DNA of 64,000 nucleotides from Diphasiastrum complanatum (GCA_029204225.1 CM055102.1:18140937-18204936); one strand, 5' to 3'. Counted from the stretch's first letter, positions 1-11,488 are shown. A program made the numbers and translations. Notes: generated by a model not told the origin, from the sequence alone.

Positions 1-94
1 CATTCAATATTTCTCCATGCTTTCTTGTGGATTTCTTGAGGCTCACTATCACACTCAAGCTCTCACACTCTCACTCTCAAGCTTTTAGTCTCTC

Positions 95-99
<5 letters not shown>

Positions 100-135
<36 letters not shown>

Positions 136-162
136 GCTCAATCTTTCATTTCTTTTCACTCT

Positions 163-250
<88 letters not shown>
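100..250. repeat. CT and CA microsatellites
   Basis: There are two CT runs (about 100-133 and 165-198). The second runs directly into a CA run of about 50 bp (199-250). Any reading frame here is low complexity, so no gene is called. Confidence 0.95.
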
Positions 251-251
<1 letters not shown>

Positions 252-365
252 CTTTCACTCTGATTCTATAGGAGAAAGATGATAGAGGTTTGCTTATGAC
301 TGTTCCATGAGATAGGACGATTGTTAAAAAAGAATGAAAATTCATATGTGGATTTACGAGTATCT

Positions 366-900
366 AATTCTCCCGCCCAACTTGCATCTATTCTCCATAG
401 CAGATGAATTGGTCCTTTGTAGCTTGAATTTATCTCATGATTATGATAAGAGCTTTCCAGCTTAGGAAGCTTATTGCAAAAGCGATATCAAGTCTGGTAT
501 AGATCATTGCATACATGAGAGATTCTACAATCGACTAGGAGGGATAATCTCTCAATAGCTCCCTTTACTGCTTTGTCTAAAGACATTGTTCCTTCAACAA
601 TCGTAGTCCTGAGTCCATTGGTGAGTGAGTTATTTTGCAATTCATCAGATTGTATATGATAGGGGTACTGCGAATGTATCTCTATTGAGTGATATAGATC
701 AGCCTTCTCTCTGTGGATTTGAAGTCCTAGACAATAGTGACCTTCACCAGATCTATCATGTCGAATTATGAGGACAACATTTTCTTAGAATCTTTTATTA
801 GATTGACATTATCATTGTTTGAAAAGTAGTGTGTCATCAACATACAAGGTGAGAATGAACATTGTTGCATATGAAGTAGGTAATATTTCATGCAACCATG
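366..900 (-). pseudogene. Ty1/copia reverse transcriptase remnant
   Basis: On the minus strand, short frames give recognisable copia RT pieces. At about 830-850 there is LYVDDTLLF, which carries the catalytic YVDD box. At about 720-750 there is HYCLGLQI, the copia block that normally follows YVDD by some 60 residues. At about 470-530 there is SLMYAMIYTRLDIAFA, the entry to the RNase H region. Order and spacing fit a copia Pol C-terminal half. Several stops interrupt the frames and no integrase or LTR was found next to it, so this is a dead fragment. The YVDD motif itself is intact, unlike the copia elements at 14-17 kb and 58-61 kb. Family assignment is firm; the outer limits are approximate. 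Confidence 0.7.
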
Positions 901-1643
901 AACTATTTGGCATATTATCTAGATTCCACTTAAGAATGCCAGTTTTTTTTTTGCATATTTACAAAAAAACAATGGGAGCATAAGATAAAGAGAAGTTTTA
1001 TCAGTTCTCAGAGGGTATTCCCTCAATTGATAAGAAGTAATGCTGTAAGAGATGGCAGAGGAAAGGAATGCTCAAGCTTATAGAAATTGGTTCTCTTCTC
1101 TCTATTGATATTGAAATTTGTGCATCTGTACAATGGCACAGAGTGTCACACTTATAGGAACGAACACCGGCTTGAGCTTCGCTCTCCAATCATTGTCTCC
1201 AAATTCTTCTTTGTCTTTTTTGGCCAACTGATTTCTTGAAGAAAATAGCTTTCACTCTGGAGTCTACTTCTTCATTCACCTTCCGAAATTAGGAAATCCT
1301 TCCTACTAAGTCACTCTTTTAAACGACTTCAATGGATTCCCTATGCCACCTCACCCAAGGGTCACTTGGCTCACATCCCGACCCACATTTTGGGTCACCT
1401 CCTAGACGCCTAGGCCTTATGCCTCATAGAAGCCTCTAGAACTCCTCTAAGGCTTGTCCTTAGACTTAGGAGGAGGTGCTGGTACAATTGTACGTTCAAC
1501 AGGAGGAGGTAGAAAAAAAAAGTTCACTTTTCCTCCCAAGAAGTGGTGAGGATACTTTGTTTGCCAATTGTTTTTTATGTGTAGGTGGAAAATGCAAGGA
1601 GGATAAAAGAGGCCAAAAAATTTTGCTCTCAAATGCTAGTGGC
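901..1643. other. No recognisable gene
   Basis: Short frames only, with no known motif, LTR end or RNA gene seen. This is probably decayed repeat sequence between two retroelement fragments. Confidence 0.5.
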
Positions 1644-2247
1644 TTATCTATTTGTAAAAGAACCGCTCCAATTGCAAATTCTCACAACATAAGATAAATC
1701 TGGATTTGCAATTCGTAACACAGGAGTTGAAACAATCATTGTTTTAAGTTTCTCAAAACATTGATTTAATTCCTCATTCCAAACAACAGGTGGACTAGAT
1801 TGATACCTCTTTTTCTTTTTATTAACATATCCTTTTGTCAGATTATTAAGTGGTGTTGCTAACTCAGCATAATCCTCAATAAATCTCTTGAAGAAAAGTG
1901 TAAAACCTAAAAATGACTTTACTTGCCTCACAATTCCCAGAATTGGCCACTCAATCACAATCTTAATTTTATCCTCGTCAATCTTGATCCCATTTACTGT
2001 GATCTTATGAGCGATATAAAGCAACTCTTGCTTAAAGAATTTACATTTGGACTCTTTAGCATAGAGTAACTCGACGGAGTTTCATCAAGATGATTTTTAA
2101 GTGTTCTACGTGTTCCACCAAGGACTTATTGTAAATGAGAATGTCATCTAAGAATACAACTACAAACTTCCCCAAATATGGATGAAATAAATCATTCATC
2201 ATTTGCTGGAACGTTGTTGAAGCATTCGTTAATCCAAATGGCAACAC
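1644..2247 (-). pseudogene. Ty3/gypsy reverse transcriptase fragment
   Basis: The fragment starts with MLPFGLTNASTTFQ, then VVFLDDILIY, which holds the catalytic FLDD box of gypsy RT. After a frame change near 2040 it continues with VRQVKSFLGF, the RT connection region, and FEKLKTMIVSTPVL, the entry to RNase H. It would copy element RNA into DNA in an intact element. Only about 200 of roughly 800 Pol residues remain. No gag, integrase or LTR was seen beside it. Its right side abuts the 5'-truncated transposase gene, so one of the two was cut by the other or by a rearrangement near 2250-2360. It belongs to a different gypsy lineage from the 6.9-12.9 kb element, which has FIDD. Confidence 0.85.
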
Positions 2248-2364
2248 TAAGAATGCATAATGACCAGATCTAGAACAAAATCATGTCTTTTAGGAGGCAT
2301 TTGCACAGGTAAATATTAAAAAATTTCCAATCCCACGACATTTCATCTTTAAAAAAAAAGGGAC

Positions 2365-4010
2365 ATGTTAAACCATGGTATGCAGACAATAGTTGGTAAT
2401 CCATCTCATATCAATGAAGTGTATTGCTCGAAAGGAGAAAGTCTAGCATATAACAATTCCAACAATTTATTTATTGACATTAATTATTTATTAACATTCA
2501 TCATAAATTTTTACGGTATTACAAATGAGAATGTCAATAATAAGTTGATAGTTGTTATCAAGTTAGATGAGTCTGAAATTATAAAAGGACAAAAAATGGA
2601 AAGAGTCAGTCTCACAATCATGAATGGAGCACCTTCAAATTCAGAGGACTCAGAAGGCCTCAATTTCAGTGTTCAATCAGAAAATGATATCTAGTGGTTG
2701 GTAGCATTTCAGGTATAGCAGTTCTTTTGCATAATAATAGGGATAATCATTTGAATATGGATTTCATATCTAAAATCTTCTCTGTGTTAATATTATGAGG
2801 CTAATCACGTTTTTGTATTCCCTTATAGGTGCTGAAAGAAGACCATAACATTCTCTCATGGATATTTAATAGAACATCATACCCTGCCACCATAAAAAAT
2901 CACATGGAGGGAGTTCCATCAATATTCCTAGAATTGGCACTTTCAACATTGAATGGCATTTAGCAAGAGATCTGAAGACATTAAAATGTATGTTCAATGT
3001 ATCTCATGGCGCCAACTCTAAACACCCTTGTTTGTACTGCATGAAAATAGCAAAAGACATGACAAGGAGTACAGGAATATCAAGAGATCGAGAAGATCCT
3101 AATTGGAAACCCGTACTACCAATTCTTCTACGAAATGTTCATATCTGTACATTGCATGCGGAGGTGCGTATTATAGAAAAAATAATATTTCTTCACATCT
3201 TGTTTGCATGGAATTTCAAGCCAGAGGCCTCTGCAAAGGAGGCTATTTCCAGATTCGAGGATGTGTTGTCCAAAGCAGGCTTACATAAAGGCCACATGAA
3301 AATAAAAAAAGATGACAAGTTATCAAGTAAAACAGGAAATATTTCATGCAAGCCGAGCATTGGAGGATCTAAAGCTCGAAGATTTTTATCAAATTATTCT
3401 GGCAAACAATCTAAGGTTCAACACACGGTTTGGAAAGAAATTATTGCAGCAACTCAAGATTTCGAAGAAGAAGGTTCTACTCGTATACACAAAGTAGAAG
3501 TTTGGAAAAAGTTAGACAACATGGTGAAATACTTGAGAAAAGATAAATTTTCAAATAATGATGTTTAAATGATACAGAAAACAATCAATGAATTTGTGGA
3601 TGCAGTTCAGAGTGCATGGGGTGTTGATCATATAACACATTATATGGTAAGATTTTGATTTTACACTACCATAGATAAATATGTGCAATTAAATAAGATA
3701 CTTTTGGTACTGATTTAGATTGTGTTTTTATGACATGCAGCACATATCACGACATCATTCGACATTCTTTGCAAAAAATAGTGGAAGTCTTAGCATATGG
3801 TCATCGCAAGGAATGGAAAAATCTCATTGGCAAGCAAGAGCGACATTTCATAAAAGTACACAACATGGCGGGACTAGCACAAAAAACAGCTATATTTTGC
3901 AACTTTTCCAATGGTTTCACTTAAGAATCTAAATTCGTCATAATACAAAATCGACGGATTATAAAAAATTTCAAAAAGCATGCAAATTTATACAAGCCAG
4001 TAGGCTATAG
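2365..4010 (+). pseudogene. RAG1/Transib/CMC-like DDE transposase, copy 1 (decayed)
   Basis: This is a truncated relative of the gene at 23.4-26.0 kb, roughly 60% identical by eye over the central block. Candidate catalytic residues are D at 2566-2568 (KLDESEIIKGQ), D at 2969-2971 (ARDLKTL) and E at 3816-3818 (SSQGMEKSH). A CxxC pair lies at 3029 and 3038 (HPCLYCMK), and two His five residues apart lie at 3741 and 3756. Introns sit at the same places as in copy 2: one ends at CTTATAG about 2828, another has donor GTAAG at about 3647 and acceptor GCAG at 3740. Defects are loss of the N-terminal third, a small frameshift near 2690, a frameshift near 2925, and in-frame stops near 3566 and 3930. 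The final stop is at 4008-4010. It cannot make an active protein, but the exon structure and motifs show that it was once a spliced gene. Confidence 0.75.
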
Positions 4011-4070
4011 ACACACAATACAATTTTGTATATTAAATAAAAATATTTATGAAGTACAATTCAGCAGTAT

Positions 4071-5184
4071 CTAATCTGCTTTCGATATTTTTTCCAATAA
4101 AAGTTGCAATTTAAAATCATGCAACAATTTTTTTCTTTCGTATAGATCCGATAGCTCATAGTTTTCATGCTTACTAAGATCAACGTAAGCAGCGCATACT
4201 GCAAAATGAGATGATCTGAGCATGGAATTCACTGGTCCATATCCTAAAATTTTAACCCCAATAGTTTTCTTTACAAAAATTATTTTATGCACCATATTAA
4301 AATTATGTCCTCCAAGAAAATGAGAGAGTGCCTTGTTTGCCATAATCATAGTTTCACCATGTTGATGAAACTTTGAATGGGCAACACTTATCTCATTATT
4401 CTTGAAGGGCTTTAGATAGTGCCCGAGTGCATGATCTCTTGAAAATTCTCCCGCAGAAGATCTTTGCCCTCCTCGACGAATTGCGAAATCATCAAGAAAA
4501 ATTGTTTCCTGAAATGATAAAAAACAAAGTAAGTTCCAGTATATAATCTGACATAAAAAATCTACTAGTACTTAATAAGAGACAAAAACTTATGCGTTCG
4601 ACTTTGTCTTCTCTGATTACTGTCTCACCATCAATATAATGTCCACCTTTCGATGTCAATATTGTTGGTGAATAGATAGTTGGCTGTGGAAATCCAAGTT
4701 GACTTTGGATTCTAAGAAACTCCTCCTCAGAATGCAGATCATCTTCTTTGTTGCGCATTTCCTCCACAGCCATTTTCAAGCAATCTTTCCCTAAACAAAA
4801 TTTATCATTATGTACATCGTCAACACCAGGGAGAAGATCATCAGCATCAAAATCAATAATATCCGAAAATTCATCAAGCTCTTTGCTCAAAATGCAAAGA
4901 GTCTCAACTTCAGTGAAGTCAAAGAAATCCAATATATCCGATATTGTCAAAAAGGAATTATTATCTATATTATAAGTAGGAAAAGTGATCAAACATTTAT
5001 CAGAAGGAGAAAGGGCGGTGGGTGTTCTAGGGCCTATAAAGGTAGACCTATTTTGAACAGGATCAAAATCAGAACAATCATCTAAATTAACACTCGTATC
5101 AATAAAAAAGGTTTCTATATCTACAATCTTTGACTTTAGACTATGAAAAAATACACTGGGTCGAGTTAGGTGGGAAAATTTCAA
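4071..5184 (-). pseudogene. Transposase-partner gene, copy 1, unknown function
   Basis: This gene converges on transposase copy 1, with about 60 bp between the two stops. Exon 2 (4509-4071) begins after a TTTCAG acceptor and encodes a conserved block with RRGGQRSSAG, HYLK.F.NNEI, LGGHNF, KIIFVK, VKILGY and DLYERKKLLHDF. Exon 1 (about 5184-4592) is acidic, rich in D, E and S, and contains GGHYIDGE near its end. The same blocks occur in the same order in the minus-strand gene at 26.1-27.6 kb beside transposase copy 2. Pairing in both places argues that it is the second gene of the same mobile element. I do not recognise the fold or function. The reading frames are mostly open; the true start is not certain. 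Confidence 0.6.
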
Positions 5185-5205
5185 CTCGCCTCAACCCGTG
5201 ACCAA

Positions 5206-5345
5206 GGGTCGAAAAATTTTGAGCCGACCTGAAAATCTCGACCTGACCTGACCAAGGGTAAAAAAATTTTGAACCGACCCGACCCGATCAAGGGTTGGAT
5301 TTTTTTACCATTGGGTCGAAAAATTTCCACCCAAAATCAGAATTT
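5206..5345. repeat. Short tandem repeats rich in GACCAAGGGT / CCGACCCGA
   Basis: GACCAAGGGTCGAAAAATTTT and a near copy recur about every 50 bp, with interspersed CGACCTGACC and CCGACCCGAC blocks. The array lies just upstream of the partner gene (copy 1), where subterminal repeats of a DNA transposon would be expected. That role is inference. Confidence 0.6.
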
Positions 5346-5547
5346 TTCGATATGGGATCGACTCAAAAAATACGTGATTTTTTTATATCCAAATTCAAAA
5401 ACATTTCGATACCCAAGATCAGACGTCCACCCGCCGTACTTTAGCCGTGTACATACACACACATACATCGACAACCCACCATCGGCTTTCCTCCTAAACC
5501 ATCACTACTCGCGAGATGTGCAAGATCGGCCATCAATCAAATCATCA

Positions 5548-5601
5548 ACCGCCACCTAGATCGGCCTCCATTGCCCATCAACGACGTTGACAGACACTCT
5601 T

Positions 5602-5665
<64 letters not shown>

Positions 5666-5780
5666 AGTAAAGAGTGCCCATCGTTGATGGGGACAATCGA
5701 CAACTGACGATCTAGTGGGTATGCCCGTCATTGACGGGTGGCGGACGGGGTGACGGGCGGCCGACGATCTAGGTGACAAG
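5548..5780. repeat. Foldback repeat with a GT microsatellite in its loop
   Basis: The (GT)n run at about 5608-5662 is flanked by ACTCTTTACTAGT on the left and ACTAGTAAAGAGT on the right. Further out, CCCATCAACGACG (about 5574) pairs with CATCGTTGATGGG (about 5678). ACCTAGATCGGCC (about 5553) pairs with GGCCGACGATCTAGGT (about 5758). The whole can form a long imperfect hairpin and resembles a foldback or MITE-type repeat. Confidence 0.75.
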
Positions 5781-5792
5781 ATCTGTTTGTCA

Positions 5793-5870
5793 CCATTTGA
5801 GGGCACTACATCCATTTGAGAGCACTTGTGGCCATTTGAGGGCACTGCATCCATTTGAGGGCAATTGGAC
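5793..5870. repeat. Four 19-20 bp tandem units
   Basis: CCATTTGAGGGCACTACAT-type units start at 5793, 5812, 5832 and 5851. A weaker copy follows near 5920. No coding role is seen. Confidence 0.8.
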
Positions 5871-6039
5871 ACAAAGACCGCAAACAGACCACAAAGGGAA
5901 AAGTTGCGATCCGTTTGCGGCCCTTTGAGGGCATTTGGACCACAATGGATCACAAAGGGAGCAGTTTTGGTCTGTTTGTGGCCATTTCCATGGACTGCAA
6001 AGGCCACTTGCGGCATGTTCATATGCTAATAAAGTGTAC

Positions 6040-6890
6040 ACTATCTGAACATCAAATGTTCCTACGTCACACCTGGCTAATTAATGGGTACACTAATAGA
6101 TGTGTGTGTGTATGCATGCACGTGTGTATATGCATAATTACAGCATAAAAAACAAAATATGTAGATGAATTGAATTTCACCAATAACGTAGTGACAAATT
6201 CATATTATAAATTTCTAAAACATGGACAACAAATCAATTGATATATCACATAACAAAACCTGCGAATACACCAAGTCCTCTAGCATTTTCTCCAAGTTAT
6301 TAAGTCTGACGGAATTGACGTCCCTATAAGCACAACTCACATTACTAATCAACAACTCTACACCTAGAAATAATCATTTTTTAGGGGAAAAAAATGTCCA
6401 CTCTTTTGTTGGAGGTATACAAAATCTGTCCATGGCCCCGTAATCAGCCACACAACATTGGAAATGTACTCCTCGTGGCTGAAACAAAACATCTCCATCA
6501 AGCTCGCACAAATATTTTGTGATTTACCACAATATGCACCATCTGCGACAACATAAACAATGTAAGCCAAACTATTATTCTCAACATACTAAATCATAAC
6601 AACAACATTAAACAATGTTAATAATGCTTCAAATATAACCAAAACATTAAACTTCACCACGTTTATGTTCAAACACCTTGTCATCTATGTTCACCACTTT
6701 AGCTCCCATCAAAGTTCTATAACACTTCTAAATACACAATATTTGGTGTAAACCTCGCCATTCCTTCCTCATCCATAAATTGACCGTCAATATCTCTAAT
6801 CAGCTTTCCACTTGTTGTACTTCGCACTCTAGATAGGGTAACTTATGATCTATGACCTGATTAGCTATTCTACTATTGGACATTGCCGCA
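6040..6890. other. No recognisable gene
   Basis: A 68-codon minus-strand frame (6364-6570) has no known motif. The rest is AT-rich with short frames. It ends at the gypsy LTR boundary at 6895. Confidence 0.5.
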
Positions 6891-6894
6891 TTTG

Positions 6895-7996
6895 TGTCGT
6901 GATATATCAACATAGTATTGCTAGATTTGTGTAGTATTTATGTCGTTTCCCAAGGAGATAGCACTTAAAAGATGTTTAATTGGTACAGTCCTGACTTATT
7001 TTGAATGGATTGGAGTCATGGGTTAATCTGGTTGTCAACAGACATTTAATAAGTAACTAGTATTACTTTTGTTGTGAGTGTGTGATGATGACAAATTCAT
7101 AGCAACAATCTTCCTCTATCGAATCGAATGGAAAGCGTTCTACAAGTGAAATATTATCAAAGAAGCACGAATGAACTACACTCTAGCTGATTAAGTTGTC
7201 AACAAGGATTTGTGTTATGTTCGATGCAGACATGTACAAACAGACAAATAATTGATCTTGTTCTTGAACTAATGTGTTCTAGACAGAAGTTTTCAACAAC
7301 TAAAATCCAATCATGGTTAAAGAACTCAAATGGTTCGCGAATATGTTAAAAACATTTATCTTCATTACAAACATGAATACAGATTAATAACTCAATTCCT
7401 CAAGCAAGGACTAGCATTTCACATGCACACATACTTCTCTATTAGTGACTGTGGAAAACTGTACCAAAGTGATACGTTACTCGGATGTCAAATACAAAGT
7501 ATTCGTGCAGACAAGTAAGCTAGTTTAGAGATAGTTCTTTAGATCAACTTTACGAAAACACAACAAACGACTATAATGAACTATTGTAACTGTCTGACCA
7601 GAGGTTGATTTAAGCAATGTAAAAGAGATCGCTAGTAGACCCGAAGTCACTCACACTCAACAGTGCAGAAAATAGAAATCAGAGGAAATAACCTTGGATG
7701 CTCTATTCACTGCTTCAATCTCACATATACAGAAACTCTCTCTCCCTCTCGGTGGTGTGAGAGTGAAGCGTATCTTCATTTATATTACCTAAGTTAAATG
7801 TGGCAATATGAATCTAGTCGGTTCATATCCTTGGTCATTTCTCCTTTAGTGTAAGACAAGTCTTTAGCATTTATATCCCAAAAAGTGATATGGGCCTCTT
7901 CATAATATACCGTTATCCAGCACATAACTTCATCTTTGAGTATAAGTCGTCATATTTGAGTAGATATCCACTATTTAGTAAATATGTGGCATCACA
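6895..7996 (-). repeat. 3' LTR of gypsy G1
   Basis: On the minus strand it begins TGTGATGCCACA right after the purine tract and ends CACGACA at 6895. Its last 65 bp (6895-6960) match 12856-12920, the other LTR remnant, with few differences. Length is about 1.1 kb. Confidence 0.75.
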
Positions 7997-8010
7997 TATC
8001 CCCCTCCTCA
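7997..8010 (-). other. Polypurine tract of gypsy G1
   Basis: The minus strand reads TGAGGAGGGGGATA immediately before the LTR TG. This is the usual plus-strand primer position. Confidence 0.8.
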
Positions 8011-9660
8011 AATGTGAAACGTCCTCGTGAATAGATAATCTTCGTTTCGAGAATTACTTATTTTTTAGAAAAAAATATTTTCATGTCGTGGATCTTCGTT
8101 AGGACAAATGTAAAGATATCTCTTCACTCGTTGAATATATGACCTTTACTTAGTATTTTTGAATCAAATGTGGATTCGAAATATATCTCAGCAGACATCA
8201 AATAAACATCATCACATATGAAAGCTCAGCATCACACAATCAGTAATGCCATATACAAGAAAAATCTGCAAAAGATTTCATGTATTAAGATCATCATGTA
8301 ATCACTGCGCCATTTTCAAATCGTTCTAATACTCAAAAAATAAGATGTCTTTCTTTGCTCTGGTGTATCTCCCGATAGGTAAGTTGTCATATGGTGACAA
8401 TCTTACAAGGAGAAAAGTCCCGTCATATAGTTCATGTACTAATTGATAGTCTTCTTTAGAATTTTTTCTAAGTGTAATATGTTCGAACAAGGTAGATGAA
8501 AATTGAAGAAACGTACACTTTACAAATAAATTTTGAACAAAAAATAATATTTTGGCTGCAAAAGTGCCAAACTGCCAGTAAGTATATGTACAAAAAGCTT
8601 TGTGTTTGCGGAATTTACCTCTGTCCTACAGATTGTGCTTGATTTCTACAAAATAACTTGAAAAATTTTGCTCCCAGTTGGTGTATATACTATAGAGCTC
8701 TGGGTACGCCATATTAGTATTTAACAGTAGGCCTGTGTCGTCAAATTCTGTTGACAAATCCCCTGCTCCAGGTGTTTGTGCTCTACTTGTCAACAGAAAC
8801 TGTGGGCACTTGTTTTAAGATTGTTTTTCTTGTTTCAGAGCCCAAGCTCAGGCAGAGGAGACTTGTTATCATTGTAGTTTATGCCAGGGCTTGTCAGAGG
8901 ACACCAAGGAAGGTGACTCTTGCACTAGAATCACATGCATTTACAACCAAAACATGCAGATCAAGCATTCAACCAAGAAATTAGCATAAAGAATGGTTGC
9001 AATGCCATGAAATCCTACTCTGTTGCTACAAAAACGAGATACAATTAGATCTTTAACATTTAAACTAAGCTACATCTGTATTCCACAAAACAAGAGCAAG
9101 AAATGAACTAAAGTAGACAACATTTTAGTAGTCCAATGATCAAGAAACACTCATTTCTAGATTTTTGGACAGCCCAAGAACATCAAGAACAGGGTTGTAA
9201 GGGGATATGCAAGAATTACATCACAAACCCAGCCTATTTAGTTTACCTGAATGCTGATTCCTACATTGATCCACAAACAAGAAATGAAATCTAATCCACT
9301 CTAGGAAAGTCGGAAAACTAATTCACTCTACTATCCACAACCACACACAAAGGAGGGAAGGGCAAGATCATGAATGCATCACTCAAGAAACAAGCATGAT
9401 CAAGGAGCTCAATGGATGCACCAAACTCGTGGAGGCTCTTCTCATTTCAGCATAAAGTAGGTACAATACACAAAAAGCTCCTCTTCTCAAAGAGGGAGTC
9501 TCTTAAATAAGCAAGAGAGCTCCTTGGTGGCATCCTAGTGGCATTTCCACATTACACAAATTAATACAAGTGGAATAATGTTCTCCACTAGGGGTCACCA
9601 TCAAAAGTTCACTTGCATAAAACCAAGTGCTTATTGTTGCCAGTCTTTATAAAAAATTGC
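8011..9660. other. Non-coding 3' internal region of gypsy G1
   Basis: No supported gene on either strand; frames are short and motif-free. By position it lies between the integrase/coiled-coil region and the 3' LTR. It may also include unrecognised inserted repeats. Confidence 0.45.
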
Positions 9661-9670
9661 ATTTCGCAAT

Positions 9671-10003
9671 TTGTCGCTATTTAACCAGAATGTCTTATTG
9701 CTGCAAGTGGTTGACATTCGCAAAATTGGAGAGCTCCCAACAGCTACACAATCTTGCCTGCCTGAGTGCTTTCCTCATGTTTTTGTTTTATCACTGGTAT
9801 ATGCCATTGATGATTTCATCTTTGGTTTCTTGGCAGGTACTAACTTTCGGGAGGTTGTATCCTCCATTTTGCTTCTAGGCATTTCTGCAGTTCTTTGCTC
9901 AGTCGAAGTTCCAGTGTCAAGGAAAACCTTCGATCTGCAGGTTGCACAAACTTTGATTCTCAGTCTCAAGGGAATGGACTCATCATCAAAAAATTGGTGG
10001 TAG
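9671..10003 (+). pseudogene. Possible captured gene fragment, unrecognised
   Basis: A 110-codon plus-strand frame lies antisense to the gypsy element. It contains ELPTATQSCLPECFPHVF, then a CTTGGCAG splice-acceptor-like site at about 9836, then NFREVVSSILLLG. This could be two exon pieces of a cellular gene carried inside the element. I do not recognise a family, and a chance frame is possible. Confidence 0.25.
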
Positions 10004-10149
10004 GAACAGATTTGAATGGACGATTTGATAACGGTAAGGAAACATGATGAAGGCTTGGTGGAAGGATGAAGGAACTGATAGTTCTTCACTTTTAGCCTTG
10101 GACTCTTGCAATGCCGAGCTTCGACCACCACTCGCTGGGTGAGGAGCTC

Positions 10150-10500
10150 GTTTTATTTTGCAGGGTCACGGTTGTCTTCATCTTTCTTTTTCTGCAGCTC
10201 TTTCTTTTGATCCATTACTTTCGGATCTCTTTGGGCTTCATAGGAGGTGATTCAACTATCATTGCTCCAGAGAGTTTCTTTTGATCAAGATCGATCTGAC
10301 TCATTTGTTGCTTAAGTTTCATCCTTTCCTCCTCAGCTTCTTTGCTTTATCACTTTTTTTCATCTAACTGCTTCACCTATTTCTTAGATTTTCTTTTTTT
10401 GGTTGACCAACTACTGTAGGTGGTAGTTGGTCTCCGCAACACATTTGCAATGATCTTTTGGCCGATTCGTTAAGACTATCAGGATTTGAAAAACTTGGGA
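10150..10500 (-). pseudogene. Coiled-coil segment downstream of integrase
   Basis: After the integrase part, the minus strand encodes a Lys/Glu-rich helical stretch (EEERMKLKQQMSQIDLDQKK) followed by LSGAMIVESPPMKP. There are several stops. Nearly the same DNA occurs at 62985-63360 on the plus strand, so it is a stable part of this gypsy family and not random sequence. It may be an additional ORF such as Tat-type elements carry. Function unknown. Confidence 0.5.
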
Positions 10501-10505
10501 ATTTC

Positions 10506-10964
10506 TCATATGAACATGGGAATGATGACTAACAGATAGATGAAAGAAAGGGTCGTGTTGGTGACATCGGTAGATGGTGTGGACGATAGGCATGAGAATG
10601 GATGCAGATGTATGGCAAGAGGCTGGCCGAATAAGGAGCGAGATTTGGATAGTTCTTCAATAGTTAGCAACCATTCTTTAATACATTCTGCTTCCGTTTG
10701 TTGTGCTTGTATATGAAGAGTTGGCACCTCGAATTCAATCGACAAAATTAGATGCATACCATATGTAAGAAAATTAGGAGTCTATTTTGTTGTAATTTTC
10801 TCCGTGTTTCTATATGCCCAGAGTACTGAGGATAGCTTTTGCTCCCAATCTGTACCATGTGCAACAATGATCTTATTCAGGATTTTGCATAGTATTCTGT
10901 TAGCTCTCTCAGTCAATCCATTTGCTTTTGGATTGTAAGGGGTTTTCTTTTTGTGTTTGATCAA
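10506..10964 (-). pseudogene. Gypsy G1 integrase, C-terminal part
   Basis: The frames read TPYNPKANGLTERANRILCK, the block that contains the third catalytic Glu region of retroviral-type integrases, then WEQKLSSVLWAYRN. After a stop they continue with LILSIEFEVPTL and a helical tail. This enzyme joins element DNA to the chromosome. The zinc-binding HHCC domain and the first catalytic Asp are missing, removed by the deletion that also removed RNase H. The segment is therefore inactive. The match to gypsy integrase is strong over about 100 residues. Confidence 0.85.
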
Positions 10965-10975
10965 AAAATATGTTA

Positions 10976-11488
10976 TCAGTAGTCAGATCGTATCTCGACA
11001 CCTCTGCAATGTAGTTTCAATTTCTGTATATGAGACTTGATATTACTATGAACACAGAAATCGTCAATGAAAATTTCGAAAAACGTTCTTAGGAAAGTAG
11101 CAAAAATTAGCATCATAATTTTTTGAAAAGTAGCTGGTGCATTGCAAAGACCAAAGGGCATTTTATTGTAGAGATAAGTGCCCCAATAAGTAGTAAATGT
11201 GGTCTTTGGTCAATCCTCCTTCCTTACTCCAACTTGATTGTAGCCAGAGAAGCCATAACAGAAACTATAACGTTCTTGTCCAGCAACATGGTCTAGAATG
11301 GAATCCTTGAAGGGTAACGAGTGGTGATCTTTCTTAGTAACAGCATTCAGCTTCCTAAAATCCTGGCAAATTCGAATCTTGCCAGTTTTCTTCTTTGGGA
11401 CTACAACAATGGGAGATACCCACTCACTACTTAAGACAGGATAGATAATACCTGCCTTAAGGTGCTTGTTGAGTTCATCTTTTATCAT
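10976..11488 (-). pseudogene. Gypsy G1 reverse transcriptase
   Basis: Two frames carry successive RT blocks. 11488-11210 has WVSPIVVVPKKKTGKIRICQ, the fingers block, then the palm entry ending GFSGYNQV. 11161-10976 has MPFGLCNAPATFQK and FIDDF, the catalytic Asp pair. A frame change separates them near 11200. The thumb, connection and RNase H are absent. This polymerase would copy gypsy RNA into DNA. Domain order and the FIDD box make the family clear; the frame breaks make it a pseudogene. Confidence 0.88.

Noticed and set aside
27-345. Open frames across the CT/CA microsatellites
   Set aside because: They encode only Leu-Ser, Thr-His, Val-Cys or Arg-Glu repeats and have no independent support.
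5537-6022. 161-codon minus-strand frame with a Thr-His run
   Set aside because: It crosses the GT microsatellite and the tandem units; no domain is visible.
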